A DNA stretch of 64,000 nucleotides from Balanoglossus misakiensis (GCA_040954595.2 CM082585.2:10292001-10356000); one strand, 5' to 3'; numbered from the stretch's first letter, positions 1 to 24,552 are shown. Numbers and translations are program-made. Notes: generated from the sequence alone by a model not told the origin.

Positions 1-3
1 ATT

Positions 4-337
4 TCAGCCTTTTCACCCCACATTATAGGTAATATTTCCAATGTCAACAACAATAACAAATTTACAAGTTCACGATGATGAGAATGATAAACAGAAGGTG
101 GGGGTGAAATTGTTGTTTGCATTTTTCACAGTTCATTGAATATGCAGTGTATAGGTTAATTTGCATTTTCACAGTTGTAATTTTGAAAACTTACGTTTAT
201 AACTTTGATGTCATTTCTCATGCATATTTATATATACATCATCAAGTGGACTTTTGTATTGTTGATAAGAAATGACTGAACACTTGCTCGCACAAATGTA
301 CTTTGTTACTTTTTTTGGCCACGGGTGAAAAGGCTGA
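4..337. repeat. Inverted-repeat element (MITE-like)
   Basis: A 15-bp terminal inverted repeat, TCAGCCTTTTCACCC, lies at 4-18 and again as its complement at 323-337. The interior is AT-rich and has no coding potential. The termini recall the CCCTTTCACC ends of the short palindromic family seen elsewhere in this window. A non-autonomous DNA transposon is the simplest reading. The left flank is cut by the window edge, so no target-site duplication can be checked. Confidence 0.45.
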
Positions 338-2747
338 GATCAGATTTTAAACGTTGGCATCTCCTGCGTGTGAGCTTATCAGTAATAACCACTATGACTG
401 GAATATCTATCTGAACCAGTCTGAAACTGCAATGCAAGTTTCCTGGGGTGACATTTGACCTCCGACGTCTGCATACTAATTTGTCGTGGGGTCACGTCTG
501 AACTGTTGTATAATTTATTCTTCATTACCTGCAAATTTTCACATCAGAAATTTTTACTAAAATTGCCCCAAAAGCGTAACTTGTAAACAAAACATTCTTG
601 CACACAGGAATGTCATTTGTATTTTTGAGCCGTTTTCAAGTCCGAGAATTTATTTGACGTTATGCCGATTATCCCAATAGCCAATTCTTATTAAATTCTG
701 GGGTGGTGTTTATTTTCTTTGAACTGATGGGACTTTGGGAGAAAAAAAGGAATTATTTATAATCAGCAAGTTATGGTTTCATATATAATATATATATAAA
801 CTTCTTGTGTTTCATTTTAGCTGTATTGTAAAAAGTTCTCGCGATTAGTACTACACGTAATAATTTTAGTATTTTTGCTAACAGTCTTTGAAAAGTTGCT
901 GCGTTTGCAGTGGGGGTATCCTGTGCTACCTGTATAATGGAATGAGCAGTGTCGTGAATTCTCAAATTGAGGAGTTGCCGTTATGATGAATTCTCTAATT
1001 AACTCGACGGTGGAATTCCAATCACATCACTGAGACTATCGCGTTCGTGATCTCGACAATGGGAAACCAGATCAAGTCCCAAAACCACCAATCTTTATTC
1101 GTTCACCACAAATATTTCATTCATCATCCCTCACAGTCTCATTTGAGCAGACTCATGTCCATTATCAACCATCAAGTGTTGGGCAACAACAACATCAACG
1201 CTAGTATTAAAGAAAGTATCTTATTTTTATTATCAAGAAAAAACTTAGCAAAAGTTGTACTGTGTGGGTGTGTTTGTACAGAGAAAAAATATTTTCTTTC
1301 CATTTTGTTCGAGTCCAGTTTCATGTGTTGATTTCAAAGTCTACTATACAGGATTTCCAGTACGAATTATCGCATTTCTTCTGCTGTTTCTACCGGTATG
1401 GCTATCTAGGGGTTGGTCATGGGTTGTATGTAAGGCATTGTTAAGTTATGAAATTGCCAAGACGGTAGTACATCGTAAAAAATTATTTCTGTTTTCTCAT
1501 CTGTTAGACCAAATTCTGCAATGTGTTTCTTGATTCACTATTGAGATGCTCTTTATATAATCATTTTAGTTCAGAATTAAAATGTACTATCTTCAAATAG
1601 GGATTTAAAGAGAAAAAAACTTTTCACATTAGTATACGTGTAGAAAGATTCAGAACATGTAATTATGCTGTTTGGTAATTTTCTATAAGCACTTGCGCAG
1701 AATATATAATTGAATTTGTAATTTGCAATTGAGATGAATCCACACTCATGAAACCATTTTCTGCAAGAATTAAACCAACTTGCCTATAAATTGAGTTGGC
1801 GCTAGTTTTAGAACAATGCCCATTTGTACAAATGCAAGAAACTCATCCCTATTTTTGAATGGTTGACTCATATTTTTGCTATGAGGGCCACACCACTACT
1901 TGATCATAGGGGTGGTAAACTCACTAGGAGGGACATCCTGTCATTGTACATACGTGTTTCTATCAGCTACCCTTCTCAGGCTTCAACTTTTACAGAAGTT
2001 AATTTTTTTCAGTGTGTACAAAATTTTAAAATTGAAAATTCATTAAGTTCAAGAAACAAGTACAGAGAAAATTACAATCTTCAGCAAAGAAATGTACTTT
2101 GGTCTTAATGAGCTTTGAATAATAATAAATATTTTACAAATGCGTGGATAGAGTGAGAATTTGGTTATTGCATATAACCTTTGTGCGTCTTATCTGCAAA
2201 AGAACACTTAAGTGTGTTTTCGTTTTCAAATTCGTATTGGAGTCTCGGACATAAAGGGGCCATTCTTGGCCTATAATTCCACCAGAAGACAAATAATTTA
2301 CTTGTATATTGGGCCAGACTGAAACACCTGTTGATCCTAATTCCAACACTACTTCAAACAAACGTTTACATGCTAATGAACTGTCAAGTAAACAAATGGT
2401 ATAGGCCATCGCCTTGTCAGAGGGCGTCTTCCTCGTGTCACCATAAAGTGTGCTAGTCAGTACCATCCTGGTCAGCGCAGGTCAGCGTCCCGCCCACACA
2501 GACTTACACAGGTGGATAGTACTATATTACACACTCTAAAAATGATTCATACTGGAAACATTATCGTCGACAGGATGTTCTGTATAGTAATCAATTTATT
2601 GATTTAATGACATCAATTCGCTGGAAGAACTAGTGTTTATTGTAGGGAGTTCATTTGGGGACAATGAGAGATTGGTTCTGTCATGCGACCACTAGCCTGG
2701 CCCCATACCAGTGTGTTTTAGATATAAGGAAATTCTATATATTTAAT

Positions 2748-2959
2748 AATGCTTCAGTAATTTTTAACAATATCTTATTTTGAAAAATGGCCCATTCATC
2801 GTAGAATGCTACTAAATGCAGAAATAAGCATGATAATTGCTATAGTTACAAATAATGCTTCAGTAATTTTTAACAATATCTTATTTTGAAAAATGGCCCG
2901 TTCATCGTAGAATGCTACTAAATGCAGAAATAAGCATGATAATTGCTTTAGTTACATAC
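2748..2959. repeat. Tandem duplication, 106-bp unit, two copies
   Basis: Copy one (2748-2853) begins AATGCTTCAGTAATTTTTAA and copy two (2854-2959) repeats it almost perfectly. The differences I see are A to G in the 'GGCCCATTC' stretch and A to T in 'TGCTATAG'. There is no coding content. This looks like a recent local duplication. Confidence 0.9.
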
Positions 2960-3166
2960 AAGCCCAAAATGATGCCTGTATGACTTTAACATTAGGGCAA
3001 TGTATGTGTATGTGTAATACTCACAAGAAAGACTAACCATTGATATTAAAATGTATGCCAATCACTGTATTCCTTACATGTTGAAGTGCATCGATGCGCC
3101 GCCGTATGGCTTTTTTGCACCGTGGGCAATGGTGATGTGGCCCGATACGCCCTATACGCCGCCTTA

Positions 3167-3170
3167 ATGG

Positions 3171-3235
<65 letters not shown>

Positions 3236-3262
3236 GTGATGGTGATGGTGATGATGATGATC
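3167..3262. repeat. (GAT)n / (ATG)n microsatellite
   Basis: A long run of GAT units, with a few GGT interruptions near the end. It creates artificial open frames rich in Met (+ strand) and Ile (- strand) that should not be taken as genes. Confidence 0.97.
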
Positions 3263-6200
3263 AGTCTGCGTTTAATGTCGACCCCTAAAAGACACGGGTC
3301 AACCAATCTCTCAACCTGGCTATCTTTAAGTCTGCCCATTTTTGTATATTTTAAAACATCTACGCAACTCATTAGGGAGTATCAAGAGCGATCGCCTACT
3401 CGCGTGAGTACGGTAAACTTTATTCATCATAACCCTTCACCTGATTTATTTCCAGAGTGGAGACTCACTTTGGAAACGGTATCGATGATCATTTGTTTTA
3501 TCTGGAAACATATCACAGCGACATCACATCTCCTAGTTCGCAGTGGGCTGTATACACGCATTTAGTGGGAGAATCAGCTTTATTCAACTGCGTGATGACC
3601 TTGTCCCGTATCGCCCCTTCATTATCAGCTTATACAAACACTGCCGAAAAAAGAATGGTATTCGTAGACAAAAATGTCACATTAATTGACAAATTGATTT
3701 ACACGGTTAATTATTGATGCGCCAATGAGATAGTAAGATGGAAACTTAATGGCGTTATAGCACGTGCCTTTAATTCAATTATTTACTTATTTTGTACTTT
3801 AGCAAAGCGAAGACGGACAGGCTAGGCTTCCAGTTGCATAATGTTGGAAAATACACTTGCCATATTTTAATGCGCACCCAAGCCCGAGAAATTTGTTCAG
3901 GATACACAACATTTCTATAATCTATTATTTATTCGGGTAGGGACTTTCCCTAATAGGGAGAATGCATGACAAAGCCATGCGAATTGGTCAACAGCCATGT
4001 CTCTTACAATATTTAAAAATAAATTATATTATCCACTGCTTGAGCCCATTTTTGAATTGTAACATAAATATACACCCGATGTACCATCTACTCGAAATAC
4101 GTAGAGGAGAGGGGGTTGGGCCGTCACTGGCCGGCCTTACATTTCAATGTTTTGCGCCTCAAGACCAGGTGGATGTGGCTAATTATAATGTTGTTCAGCC
4201 AGGTGTTCGCTGGTATATAAAGACATGTTCTCAGATTCCACGTGGGAGACTGCCTGACATCGTGACTTGACAGTAACACGCCACTAGCTCTGACCTGGAA
4301 TCGAAAACGTTATGAAGTCCTGTATGAACGTTGCGGCATTGGAATATCAATGTGTTGAATGGACTGCCTGGTAAGCTTACTTATTTCAAAGTACCCAGCT
4401 CATGTAGTGCTTTCAGTTTGAGATGTATGGATGACGAATACCTTGTCCGTCTCGCCAGGGCATAGGCTTAAATAAACACCTCAGTGAGACATCAAACATA
4501 CATCATTTTTCGCGTCAGAAAATCACGTGACGCGCATGATTTATGCCACCAGGTCACAATTACAATCGTGGAAGATGTGTTTACATTAATTGTCAATACG
4601 GTATGACAAGTATAGCAAATATTAATAATGTAAGCTTCGGCCTATACACGGTAAATTTTGTATCAAATTTGACAATGTCACCATAATGCTATTTCATATC
4701 CTACACTCAATCATTGCAGTTTGACGGCAATTGGACAATTTTTCATATGCCCACACTTGTGTTGGACAATCATGTACTTGTTGAGTTCCTAAATGGATGT
4801 TTCAAAAAGGAGGTATAAATTTATACTGACCAGTTACCCAATTTTGAACACGATCTTTTTCATAACATCGACTTTACGTGAGTACGACAATGTGATAGAT
4901 GTATATACTTGATATATGCCATTTTCAAGTAGTATACTGTGTAATCGTCATTTTCATAAATGTCGAATGGAAACGCAAGAGTAATCCAGAGGACATGTCG
5001 GTTAAAGGTCGGCTACTTGACGCTAACGAGAAAGCATACCGACTGCTCTGTATGTACAAATGCACCGGGGTTTAATCTGGGCAAACTATTTAAAATTGGC
5101 TGTACTTTAACTTTTGACAGAGTACTGTATCTAAGCTTATCGTCCGGTTGCCCATCGGTCACCCCTGATCCACAATATCTCTTGGTGTCTTGATATACGT
5201 TGTGCAATGCACACAAGAAATCCCCCAGCAATCACTGAAATATGACATCGAAAGTGCTCCCTAACAACCGTTAGTGTTTGTGGTCGGTGAAAACAACTAT
5301 CGGTTATATATAAATTTTTATATAAACTAAACACCGCAGGTAGCCTAGGTTTTAAAGATTTTATCAGATCAGTTTCAGTCATTTAAGATTTGGAGATATT
5401 CTCTAGAAGACTTTATTAGGGAGTAGTAGGCCATCACTTTGCTTATACATGTAGGCGCAATTATATTTGATGCAAAACGATATGGTTAAGACTTTTAAGT
5501 ATGACAAGAATCAACGACACATCGCTGCAATTTCGCTGGTCCACTCTGCACAAAGGCCACAATCAGAGTAAATGTGTCGTCAAATTTTAGAAGTGAACTT
5601 TACTATACAATCATGCATGTTCCCACCCTGTATAGGGAAAATGAACATGCAGAACGTATATCTCTCTGGTACTGTGCGTGCGCATCAGTGTCGTCTGTAG
5701 CTTCCCTAACATGGTAGTCAAACGCCCATATGCAGAGCCACCCTCGTATACCTGTTTGCATTGCCTGCCTCCGCATCCTTTGAGATACTGCAGACCTGGG
5801 GAGTCTTGGCTTGTAGTCTGGTAAAGGTTATGGTCAATGATTAGAGTCTCTTCCCGTGGACATTTGTACCTGGAACGCCATCAGTTCGGTGCCATTCGTT
5901 CTTTCACCTGGGTAGACACCACTTCGTGGATTCCTTGCTGAGTTTGTTTTACCGAGTGGAGGACGAACGAGCAGTTGTACGCAGGGCTGCGCGGACTATC
6001 ATTGCGATAGGAAGGTATGGTTATCGAATCTGTTTCCCGTCTGTCCATTTCCAAATTTCCGAAACACTGCAATTGACATCGAGAGTGAATTCTTTATACA
6101 TATATTTTTTAAATTTAAAGTGTTTTAGAAATTGTCACGTGTATATTTTATAAATTTTGGACCAGGTTGCTGCAGTTATTTGTAGACCAATATTGCTCAT

Positions 6201-9200
6201 AGCAATGCCGTGCATCACACAACATGATGAGACAGCATTTCCCTAATAATCATTGCTTTGTGTTGTCCGAACCCTGGTTGTGCCAGCCTCTCCAAATTTC
6301 AATTAGTTCTCTACTGCGCCTTACAAAAAACTTTGAACATCATATTCTTATCATGGTTTAGTAGAAATGGTTAATTTAAAAACCACAAAGAGTTCATAAT
6401 TACTACGAGAAATTTGTCCTTTTTGTTATATCGAATTTCCTGACTTAACAAAATTGTCTTGAAATGCGAAGTTTTGCTAACATCGAAGTACTGTATTTTT
6501 TAATCACTTTATCAATTACAACACCATCATTACATAGATTTCCAATTGGAAATATTTCCAACGAGGTGATGTGGACTAAGTAGTTGAAGGGTAGTGGAGA
6601 AAAGGTCGTACTGATAACGGGGGCCATCTTCATTGAGGACACGTTAGGACAAGATAGTTATCGGAAGTTCCACGCCCGTCATATTCAACATTCCGCCATC
6701 GTTTAAAGTAGCCTACACCAGGATCACATCACTTTAAACGAATAAGCGCGTCACATTTTCCATTTTCAAATTTCAAATTCGAATTTCCCTTGATAATGTT
6801 GTGGAAAGCATTTGACAAAATCTGAGTACGCAAGGCATACTAGCCCAACGATATGTGTGGTATATTTCGTTCCCGTCAAATCAGATAACTGTCGATGTTT
6901 GAAAGGCGGTTATACAGGGTCTTTGGGGTTCAAGGTTGCCTTGGCGAATATTAAATTTTGAGGTTTGATCTGTATCGTCCGAGTGTAAAGGTAAAGTTCT
7001 GTACAATAGACCCTAGAGCAAACTTCTGCGTCACTCGATCGAGGAGGCACAGGAAACAGATTCCTGTACACAGCTCCGACTATTGCCACGCCATGCCATT
7101 GAAACCAAGACCCATCTCCAACGAATATATGAGAATTGTGGGCCCAGACAGCAAAATTAGTGGATACTCTCCGACTTCGCTTTTGGCTCTACACGTGATG
7201 ACGAACAGGGTGGTTTACATATAAGCTGCTTTACTGATAGGTTACCTATCTAGACAGACAGACATTCAGGCATCTAGACACATACATTCCATCGATCTTT
7301 AGTGAGAGAGAAAAGAGGAAAGAACCAAATGCGTAACGGCAGAAATCAGGGAGACATACAGACAGAAGATGTCGGGGAGAGCAGAGACTTTGCCCAGGGA
7401 AAGAGATATGGGATCAAAGTAGGGGAAAGGTTACCTAGTTCACAACGACCTGGGGATTGTAGAGTGCATGGCACGAGCCAAAACTGTGACCAACCTTTCT
7501 GGATATTTCAACACAAATATTTGGGTTGAACCGAAGATAATAAGTCCCTGCGTTCACAATTAACAGAACCATATTGACACAGTGAACCATCTAAGCAAAC
7601 AGGAAACTTAGGTAACAGGACCGAAATGCGACCAGAGAATGTCGGAAAATGAACAGTATAGTCCACAAACTCATTGATGTTACGGACATCATATTATTAC
7701 AGTACCTGATTTTATATACAACTTGCATGTACATAAAAACGTAAACTGACATATATGTGTATAATACGTCTCAGGCAAGACATGACAGGTATACTGTATA
7801 TACCTATGGGCTCGTTGACATTTAAGTTTTATGGCCAATATAAATCTGACAACAGCTTGTTCAGAAACCATCAAAGCAATCCACATAATGATATGTTTGT
7901 GTTTAAATCATAATAATGGTTCATAAATAGGTCAATATAATTTCATATATGATTTAATCGGTGTCAATTGGAAGTTTTACTGCCTCATAACTTGTTGTTC
8001 ATGACAACGGCAGGTCAAACTTCATTGCGTTGTCCGTACCATCTATTAAACACGCAGGATTCGGTATATATTTGTCATATTAGTTTACTTCAAAGGAAAT
8101 ATCTAAAACTGCGCAATTACAATCACAGTGCTGGATTATACAAGAGCGTCATTGGAAGTTATTTTTTGTTATCGTACTGGGGTGATGGTCTAATATAAAA
8201 TGGACTAAATTAATAGAATAAATAAAACATTAAATTGTTGGAGTCATCATTATCTGATACTGTATGCATGCGAATTTGAACTAATGGGTACAGCAACCTT
8301 TGACTGTCATATGTTTTGTATCATTAACCTATCCCCGAGTTGGCTGATACACCACTGCACTATAGTCACCCATCTCGTCTGTATTGTCGCTGCTAATGAT
8401 TCTGTCGATAAGCTTAGCCCTGTGAAATATTTACGCTGGGCGTATACCTGTTATTTAAATTGCGAAGGGATGTAGGTGGGGGCCAGGAATGAAACCTGAT
8501 CTTTAAAAAACGGAGTCATGCTATAGGACAATATTCCCAATGTCCCACCAAATTTTTCTCAAAGAAACATAATATATGGCAGTTCACTTCCTGAATGTGC
8601 GTATGTGCGTATATTGTCCGTGTAAAAGGTTCTTGTTTTGTAGGAGGTGGAATAATTGCGTCCGTAGATAGATAGAATTCAAATTTCGGACACACGAACT
8701 TTTGTGACGTATTAAATTTAAAGTGTAAAACATTTGGTATACGTTTTGCTTGACAGCAGGAAACGAGATTTACTTTGATCAAATATAATTTCTGGTACGA
8801 CATCACTCGCCAGGAAGTTGAGATTACGTGTATCTTCCAGAAGTTGATTTCAACATAACTCGGTGGTCGGGTGGATTGGGCGGGTGCTGCGTTGGATTCC
8901 CCGGCAACTCCCTGCAGGAAAGGGTGTGACGAAGCACTCCTTGTACAAAAGAATACATACCCTGTACACACATCCACATCAAATGTCAATAGTCGGACAC
9001 GTATATACACGTATATGTTCTTTCGTAGCTTGTTGTACGTCACCACAATTTTAAGATAATAGAGGAGGCGCATTTTCAGTAGGAACGTCGCTTCATGGTG
9101 GCACGAATATTCGTTTCACGACCATCAACGTCACTGAAGTTAAATGTAATTGTCAATACATGTTTTCCTGTCCCGTGTCATGCTTATTGTTTTCGTCGAT

Positions 9201-9429
9201 TTGCTCTCTGTATCAACGAAATTAAACACTTCACGTGTCGACCGAAGTTCCTCTGTTACCAAAATGATGATAATAGACTGCGTTTTTGGAAGTCTAAGTT
9301 CTTTTTCACATTCTTGCTGACGTATATCTTCGTGTGCTCCCCCCTTCAAAGTACGTTTCATATGCAAAAGTGCCTCTCGCACTTCAAGTCGAAGTAATTT
9401 ATGTTTATTTCATTTCAGTTACGGCAGCC

Positions 9430-19737
<10,308 letters not shown>

Positions 19738-20063
19738 TCATCTGACGAAGAAACAAATCCCGCAGATATCACGACCAGCAACAACGGCCATGCGTCAAAT
19801 AACTGATGGGATGTTGTCCTTGAGGGGTTAGGGGAATGGTTTTCAGGAAATTGGAAGATCGTTGTGAGAAGGCACACATTTTTTGTGACTACCAGATGGT
19901 CGTCTGAATTCACGATTGACATGACGGATGGAAAATTAGGCTCACCCAACCTTTTGTCAAGGACGAATCCCATTGGCCAACCTTGATTCATTGATTTGAT
20001 TGGAGAATTCCTGAAGTGAAATCACTAATGACAATAACTTTATACGGTACCCAAAACTTATTC

Positions 20064-20069
20064 AATAAA
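20064..20069 (+). terminator. Candidate poly(A) signal, ABCC5-like gene
   Basis: An AATAAA hexamer about 330 bp downstream of the stop codon at 19735-19737. Another AATAAA lies near 21.13 kb and could serve a longer 3' UTR. The cleavage position is not determined. Confidence 0.5.
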
Positions 20070-20722
20070 CAGATTATAAGCTTTATATATAAACAAATAT
20101 GTACATATGTGAACATATGAAGGCACACAATCAAAAGACAATGAGTTTTAAGCTTTTTTTTTTCTTTGCGGAGGGGGAGTGTTTTAATTTTCTGGTAGTT
20201 CTTTTGTCAAATTGTTGACTTTTTACGCATTCTTGAAGTTTTACCCATCTTATTATGTATATTGAGATTTAACACGGACTATAATGTAAAAAATGTATAG
20301 GAATGACTCTTCTTTGAATCTTTCACATTAAAGAGATATAATCTCCTAATTTACATTTGCCCATATATGTTTCAAAAGGGCATGCAGTGATAAATGCACA
20401 TTTTTGTGTGACCAGCCAAGTGATAGGTTTAATTTTTACTTAACTTCAGCTCTTTTAACCTAGCCCAGTTTTGTTTCTTGCACTAACAAGTATAAAATAT
20501 TTGACGAATAGAAGAGAACAATATGTTTTTTCTCTGTTAAATATTCTTTTGTATTACTTTCTGACACCAGCGTTTTTGCTTACTACCAGAACTTTGCTAT
20601 ATGAAGTACGACTATTTTGGAGGGATCTTAGACGTTCTCTAGGTCCAAACATCCATGTCTTCCATTTTCATTTTACTCTCTCACAGTTTCTTTCTTCTTG
20701 ATCGAGTAACTTCTGCCTGATT

Positions 20723-20815
20723 TTAACCCTTTCATCCCCAGTTGCCTGTTTAGAGGTCCAACATTACCGTAGAAAACGGTAGGTTTGGACTGAACCATGG
20801 TGGTGAAAGGGTTTA
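20723..20815 (-). repeat. Palindromic ~90-bp element, copy 3 (orientation B)
   Basis: Begins TTTAACCCTTTCATCCCCAG and ends GGTGGTGAAAGGGTTT, downstream of the ABCC5-like gene. Confidence 0.85.
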
Positions 20816-21699
20816 GCAGCATGGCCACTTATTGCCCAAAACCAAAGAAGTAACACCAGCCAGTGTGGTAGCTATGAACATTGTGTGCATTGTCATTGGC
20901 ATTGCCTTCGGTAACTAAGCTGGACTCATGAGTGTTCCAAACGTTTGTTGACCAACCCAAGTACTTTACATTGTATCCAAACTTTGCAAATTTGCTGTAG
21001 GTCATACATGAAATCAACCTGTCACCCATAACATATATTTATCATCTTTGTACCGTTTGATTAGTCTTTGTAAGATGAACGTTTGATTTTTGAAAAATTT
21101 AAGTTTGCTTTTCAAACAAAATCGTGTTACAATAAAGCGATAAAAATTGTTAAATGATTTGTAGTTTTCTGTTCAGGAATTGATTGTGGAAAAATTGTCC
21201 AGTTTAATTCAAAACTCCACAAAAGCCCCCCCCCCCCCCCCGTTATCAATTGGTCCAACCCTTAGACCCAGCAAGTGCGTTTGCACTGGATTGTGGGACA
21301 TATCGATCACGTGATCTTTGCACCAGCTGATCGACAGCGCAACAAACAACCGGCTGATGTCAACGCGTGTTTTATTATGATTTGCGTCGAGTACTTTCAC
21401 GCCCGACTGAGCAATACCAGCTGATTATGTCACGTTCACCGTCATGGTCATTAGTCTTTGAAGGTTAAACACAATGTCAAAGTCCAATCATTGAATGCCT
21501 CTTCGCCCTAAATACCAGTGTCTACGCACTGAGTCATCAGCAGCACTGACTGAAACTAGACTGTCGTGAAAGTGACCACGTGAAGTGACATGACGTTTAC
21601 ATGTTGTGATTGTCTAAGGCTACAGAGTCGGTTTGACTGAAACGAGCGACTGGTTCAAAATTTATTGAAAGTAATAATCTGGCTGTACAACTTGGAAAT

Positions 21700-23571
21700 A
21701 TGGGTGTAAAAGTGCCTGAATTACGCCGTAGAACTGCCCTCGTGGTGTTCGTTTTGGGACTGGTGTTGGCGTGGTATGTCTATGTGCCAGTACCCAAATA
21801 CTTCGAAGAGCCCTGGAAACTGAGATTGGTCGAAACCACAGGTAGAACCATTAGACACCTGGTAAGTCTGACAGTGCTCTGATGAAGCTATTCTAAACCG
21901 TGACATGCACATTCATAAAGTATAGAAATAGAATCCAGACTTTGAGTGAGCAAAGCCAAAAAAACAGGAGTCTGGATTCTAGACTATAGTTGAACCAGGC
22001 TGTTTTAACCATTTTGCCAGTAATGACTGGCAGAGCATCAGACATAATGTAATTCAATATATGAATATAATCATCAAAACTGTGATGATAGAATTTATTG
22101 ATCTACATGTCTCTCTCTGTTTTATTTCAGGCTGTTCTAGGGGAAGCTTTCGGACTTGGAGATTCAGTGAAAATAGCAAGATCTCTGTTCAACGTCGTTC
22201 AGCCAAACTTCATACCATTTAATGCTAACTTTACAATGAATGACACCATCCTTGCTGGAGTACCAGTCAGAATTTACAGACCCATCACCATGGTAACGGG
22301 TGGATTTCCCAGTATAGTGTTTCTCCATGGTGGGGGTTGGACCATTGGCGGTGTTAGTAAGTGATATAGACTTAATCGCCACTAAGGGCGCTCTTTCCTT
22401 ATGCCAATAGATTACTGGACAACATATTCTCCCAACCATGTTTATTTTACCAAATATTGTCTATACTGAGTGAGTCACAACTAAACTTTGTATTCTTGTG
22501 TTTTTTTTCAGGAATGCATCATGACATCACAAAGACGTTATCATCAAGGCTGGGTGCTCTTGTTATCTCAGTGGAGTAAGTAAATAACAGTTAAATGTGA
22601 AATAATCAAAAATATGCATTTTTAATACCAACAATGTGTTCACTAGAGTCTCTGTTTACGTGTAGTATAACCTGCAAGACACCAGCAACCCGTTTTCTTA
22701 TTTGAAAACAGAATGTTGCAATCGTAAGTTTTTAAAGTTTGGACAACTTGTTGTCTCTTCACTTGTGACCAACATTATTTTCTCTTGTTTCAGTTATCGA
22801 TTGGCGCCGGAGCATGTCTTCCCAGCAGCACTGGAAGACTGTCTTGCCGTCACCAAATGGATCCTGCTGCACGGCTTGCAGCTTAGTGTCAACACAAGGA
22901 GGGTGTCCGTCATGGGCGACAGTGCAGGTGGCAACATGGCCGCCGTCATCAGCCAGATTCTGACCGACGAAAATTTCATGCCACCACTGAAGTTCCAAGC
23001 CCTGGTTTATCCAAATTTACAGACTATAGATTTGCGGCTGCCGTCCTATGAGCTGAACGTAGCAGCCATGCCAGCTGCGAGGACTGTGATGGCGCTCTTT
23101 GCGAGTCTCTACCTCAAGGGTTTCATAGATGAGCAGTTTATGGAAGAGATGGAGAGCGGAACCCTGGTGCCCCACGACGAAGAAACAGCACCGTATTTCA
23201 GTTATGTTGATCCGTCGTTACTGCCAGAAGAATTCATACCCGCTGATTTCCAGCGACATGAACCAGAGGAGGTCAATCTGACAGAATGGAAGGAGGTCAA
23301 GGACATCCTCCTCAGCAACAGATTTTCGCCCCTCCTGAAACATGACCTGCGAGGGCTGCCTCCGGCGTACATCATCGTTGTAAAATATGACGTTTTGATG
23401 GACGAAGGAATCCTTTATTCTCAGAGACTTCGAGAGGCCGGTGTCCCAGCTGTGCTTAAATATTACATACACGGCTTTCATGGCTGTTTCAATTTACATG
23501 AAATACCAGGTTTTAAGGTCAGCAAGGAGGCGATGGAGGACTTTTTAGCGTATGCAGCTGACCACCTTTGA
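21700..23571 (+). CDS. Arylacetamide deacetylase / neutral cholesterol ester hydrolase-like esterase
   Basis: Membrane-anchored serine hydrolase of the hormone-sensitive-lipase group (AADAC/NCEH1 family), which hydrolyses esters and amides at the ER. Exons: 21700-21861, 22131-22356, 22512-22575, 22794-23571; 1230 bp, 409 aa (NCEH1 about 408, AADAC about 399). The N-terminus has a basic stretch then a single hydrophobic anchor at about residues 12-28 (type II signal anchor). The oxyanion motif HGGGW lies near residue 120. The nucleophile elbow GDSAGG has Ser near 194, the acid is probably Asp near 350 (YDVLMDEG), and the catalytic His is in GFHG near 380. The YRLAPE motif typical of the family is formed across the intron 3 junction. 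I cannot separate AADAC from NCEH1 by eye. Confidence 0.93.
21929..21981. repeat. Short perfect inverted repeat in esterase intron 1
   Basis: TAGAATCCAGACT at 21929-21941 is followed after 27 bp by its exact complement at 21969-21981. It would form a 13-bp stem. It may be a relic of a small mobile element; no function is evident. Confidence 0.7.
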
Positions 23572-24097
23572 GAATATTGGTCCAGCCGGTTATAATGTTT
23601 ATGTCCCTTTTAGTTTTCTTTGGCCCAGATCGAATTGAATTAGATATTTTCAGCAGAGCGATGGAAAAACAAACAAGAATGTGACAAAAATATAACTTAT
23701 AAGACAGTAGTTTAAGCATGTATCCCGTCCATGTGTAAAACCATACCAAAAATGTTCATTCAAAATAAGCCTGATAGCAATGCAAACGGTTATTATTATT
23801 CTTTTGCTATTTCTGAAGTCCTTGAAAAAAAATGGCTGAAAACACAAGTGGTCCATTGTGGTGACGCGTACTATTATCAAATGTCATCTTTTCTACAACT
23901 TACAAGACTAGTTTAATTTGTTTGTCGTCACGATTTTATGTTCATGTATAAGTGTATTTATGTGTATCATTATCTATGTAAGTTAAATTAGTTTGTATTT
24001 GACTGTATCAATGCAACACTGCTCTTTTAACATTTCATTTATTTTTGTTGTAAAGAAGGCAACCTGCCAAAACAAGTTTTAATTATGAGGAATGTGA

Positions 24098-24103
24098 AAT
24101 AAA
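24098..24103 (+). terminator. Candidate poly(A) signal, esterase gene
   Basis: AATAAA about 530 bp downstream of the esterase stop, in AT-rich sequence and ahead of the kinesin promoter region. Confidence 0.6.
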
Positions 24104-24540
24104 GATAAACATAAAAGATGAATAAATGTTTTATTAGTTGAAAGTTTACATTTCATAAAAGAATCGATAGTAACAGTATCTTAGTAAAGTAGAACTAAAA
24201 GTTTCTAACGCTGCTGGCGCTACACTAGCGAAAGGGATCAAGCCAGGCTGTGATTGGACATATATGACATTCCTTTTGGTGACGTCACATTCATTGGCCA
24301 ATCAAGTGCCACAATCGCCACATTTGAATCTCTTCACTTTGCTGCGAGTGCGACAGTAGGAAGCGCCGTCACTTTTACTAGTAACATTAATAAGGTAAGG
24401 GGCTTATTTTGCGATCTTTGTGTATAGTAATGTATCGGACAAAACCGTCAGGACGAAAATGTTACAGCCGAAAAGAAGCGCTTGACGGAGCAATGCAATG
24501 CATTATCAATAACTCCCTGCATGGAGGTTCTCCATGAGTC

Positions 24541-24552
24541 GACGCCATCTTA
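24541..24552 (-). promoter_or_regulatory. YY1-type motif in kinesin 5' region
   Basis: GACGCCATCTTA on the + strand is the complement of the YY1 core AAGATGGC. It lies about 290 bp upstream of the kinesin start codon, where a TATA-less housekeeping promoter would be expected. Motif match only. Confidence 0.35.

Larger units (their letters stand above)
338..9418. other. Gene-poor region upstream of the ABCC5-like gene
   Basis: I see no exon that can be assigned to a known family. Open frames here are short, lack domain motifs and show no consistent splice context. The stretch holds a tandem duplication near 2.75-2.96 kb and a GAT microsatellite near 3.2 kb, described separately. The ABCC5-like gene may have one or more non-coding 5' exons in the last 1 kb, because its start codon lies just after an apparent 3' splice site at 9417-9418; I could not place the upstream donor. 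Confidence 0.6.
19738..21699. other. ABCC5-like 3' UTR, intergenic DNA and esterase 5' flank
   Basis: Holds the ABCC5-like 3' UTR, a copy of the ~90-bp palindromic family, and a run of about 16 C at 21226-21241. The esterase promoter and 5' UTR must lie in the last few hundred bases; I see no TATA box I would trust. Confidence 0.6.

Noticed and set aside
3046-3565. Open frames with long runs of Met or Ile
   Set aside because: They are read-through of the GAT microsatellite, with no domain, no codon bias and no splice context.
4210-4222. TATA-like GGTATATAAAGAC
   Set aside because: No gene start or exon follows within several kb; AT-rich DNA gives such matches often.
8516-9073. A 185-codon open frame on the - strand
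   Set aside because: No recognisable domain, no supporting neighbouring exon and an atypical composition; likely chance.
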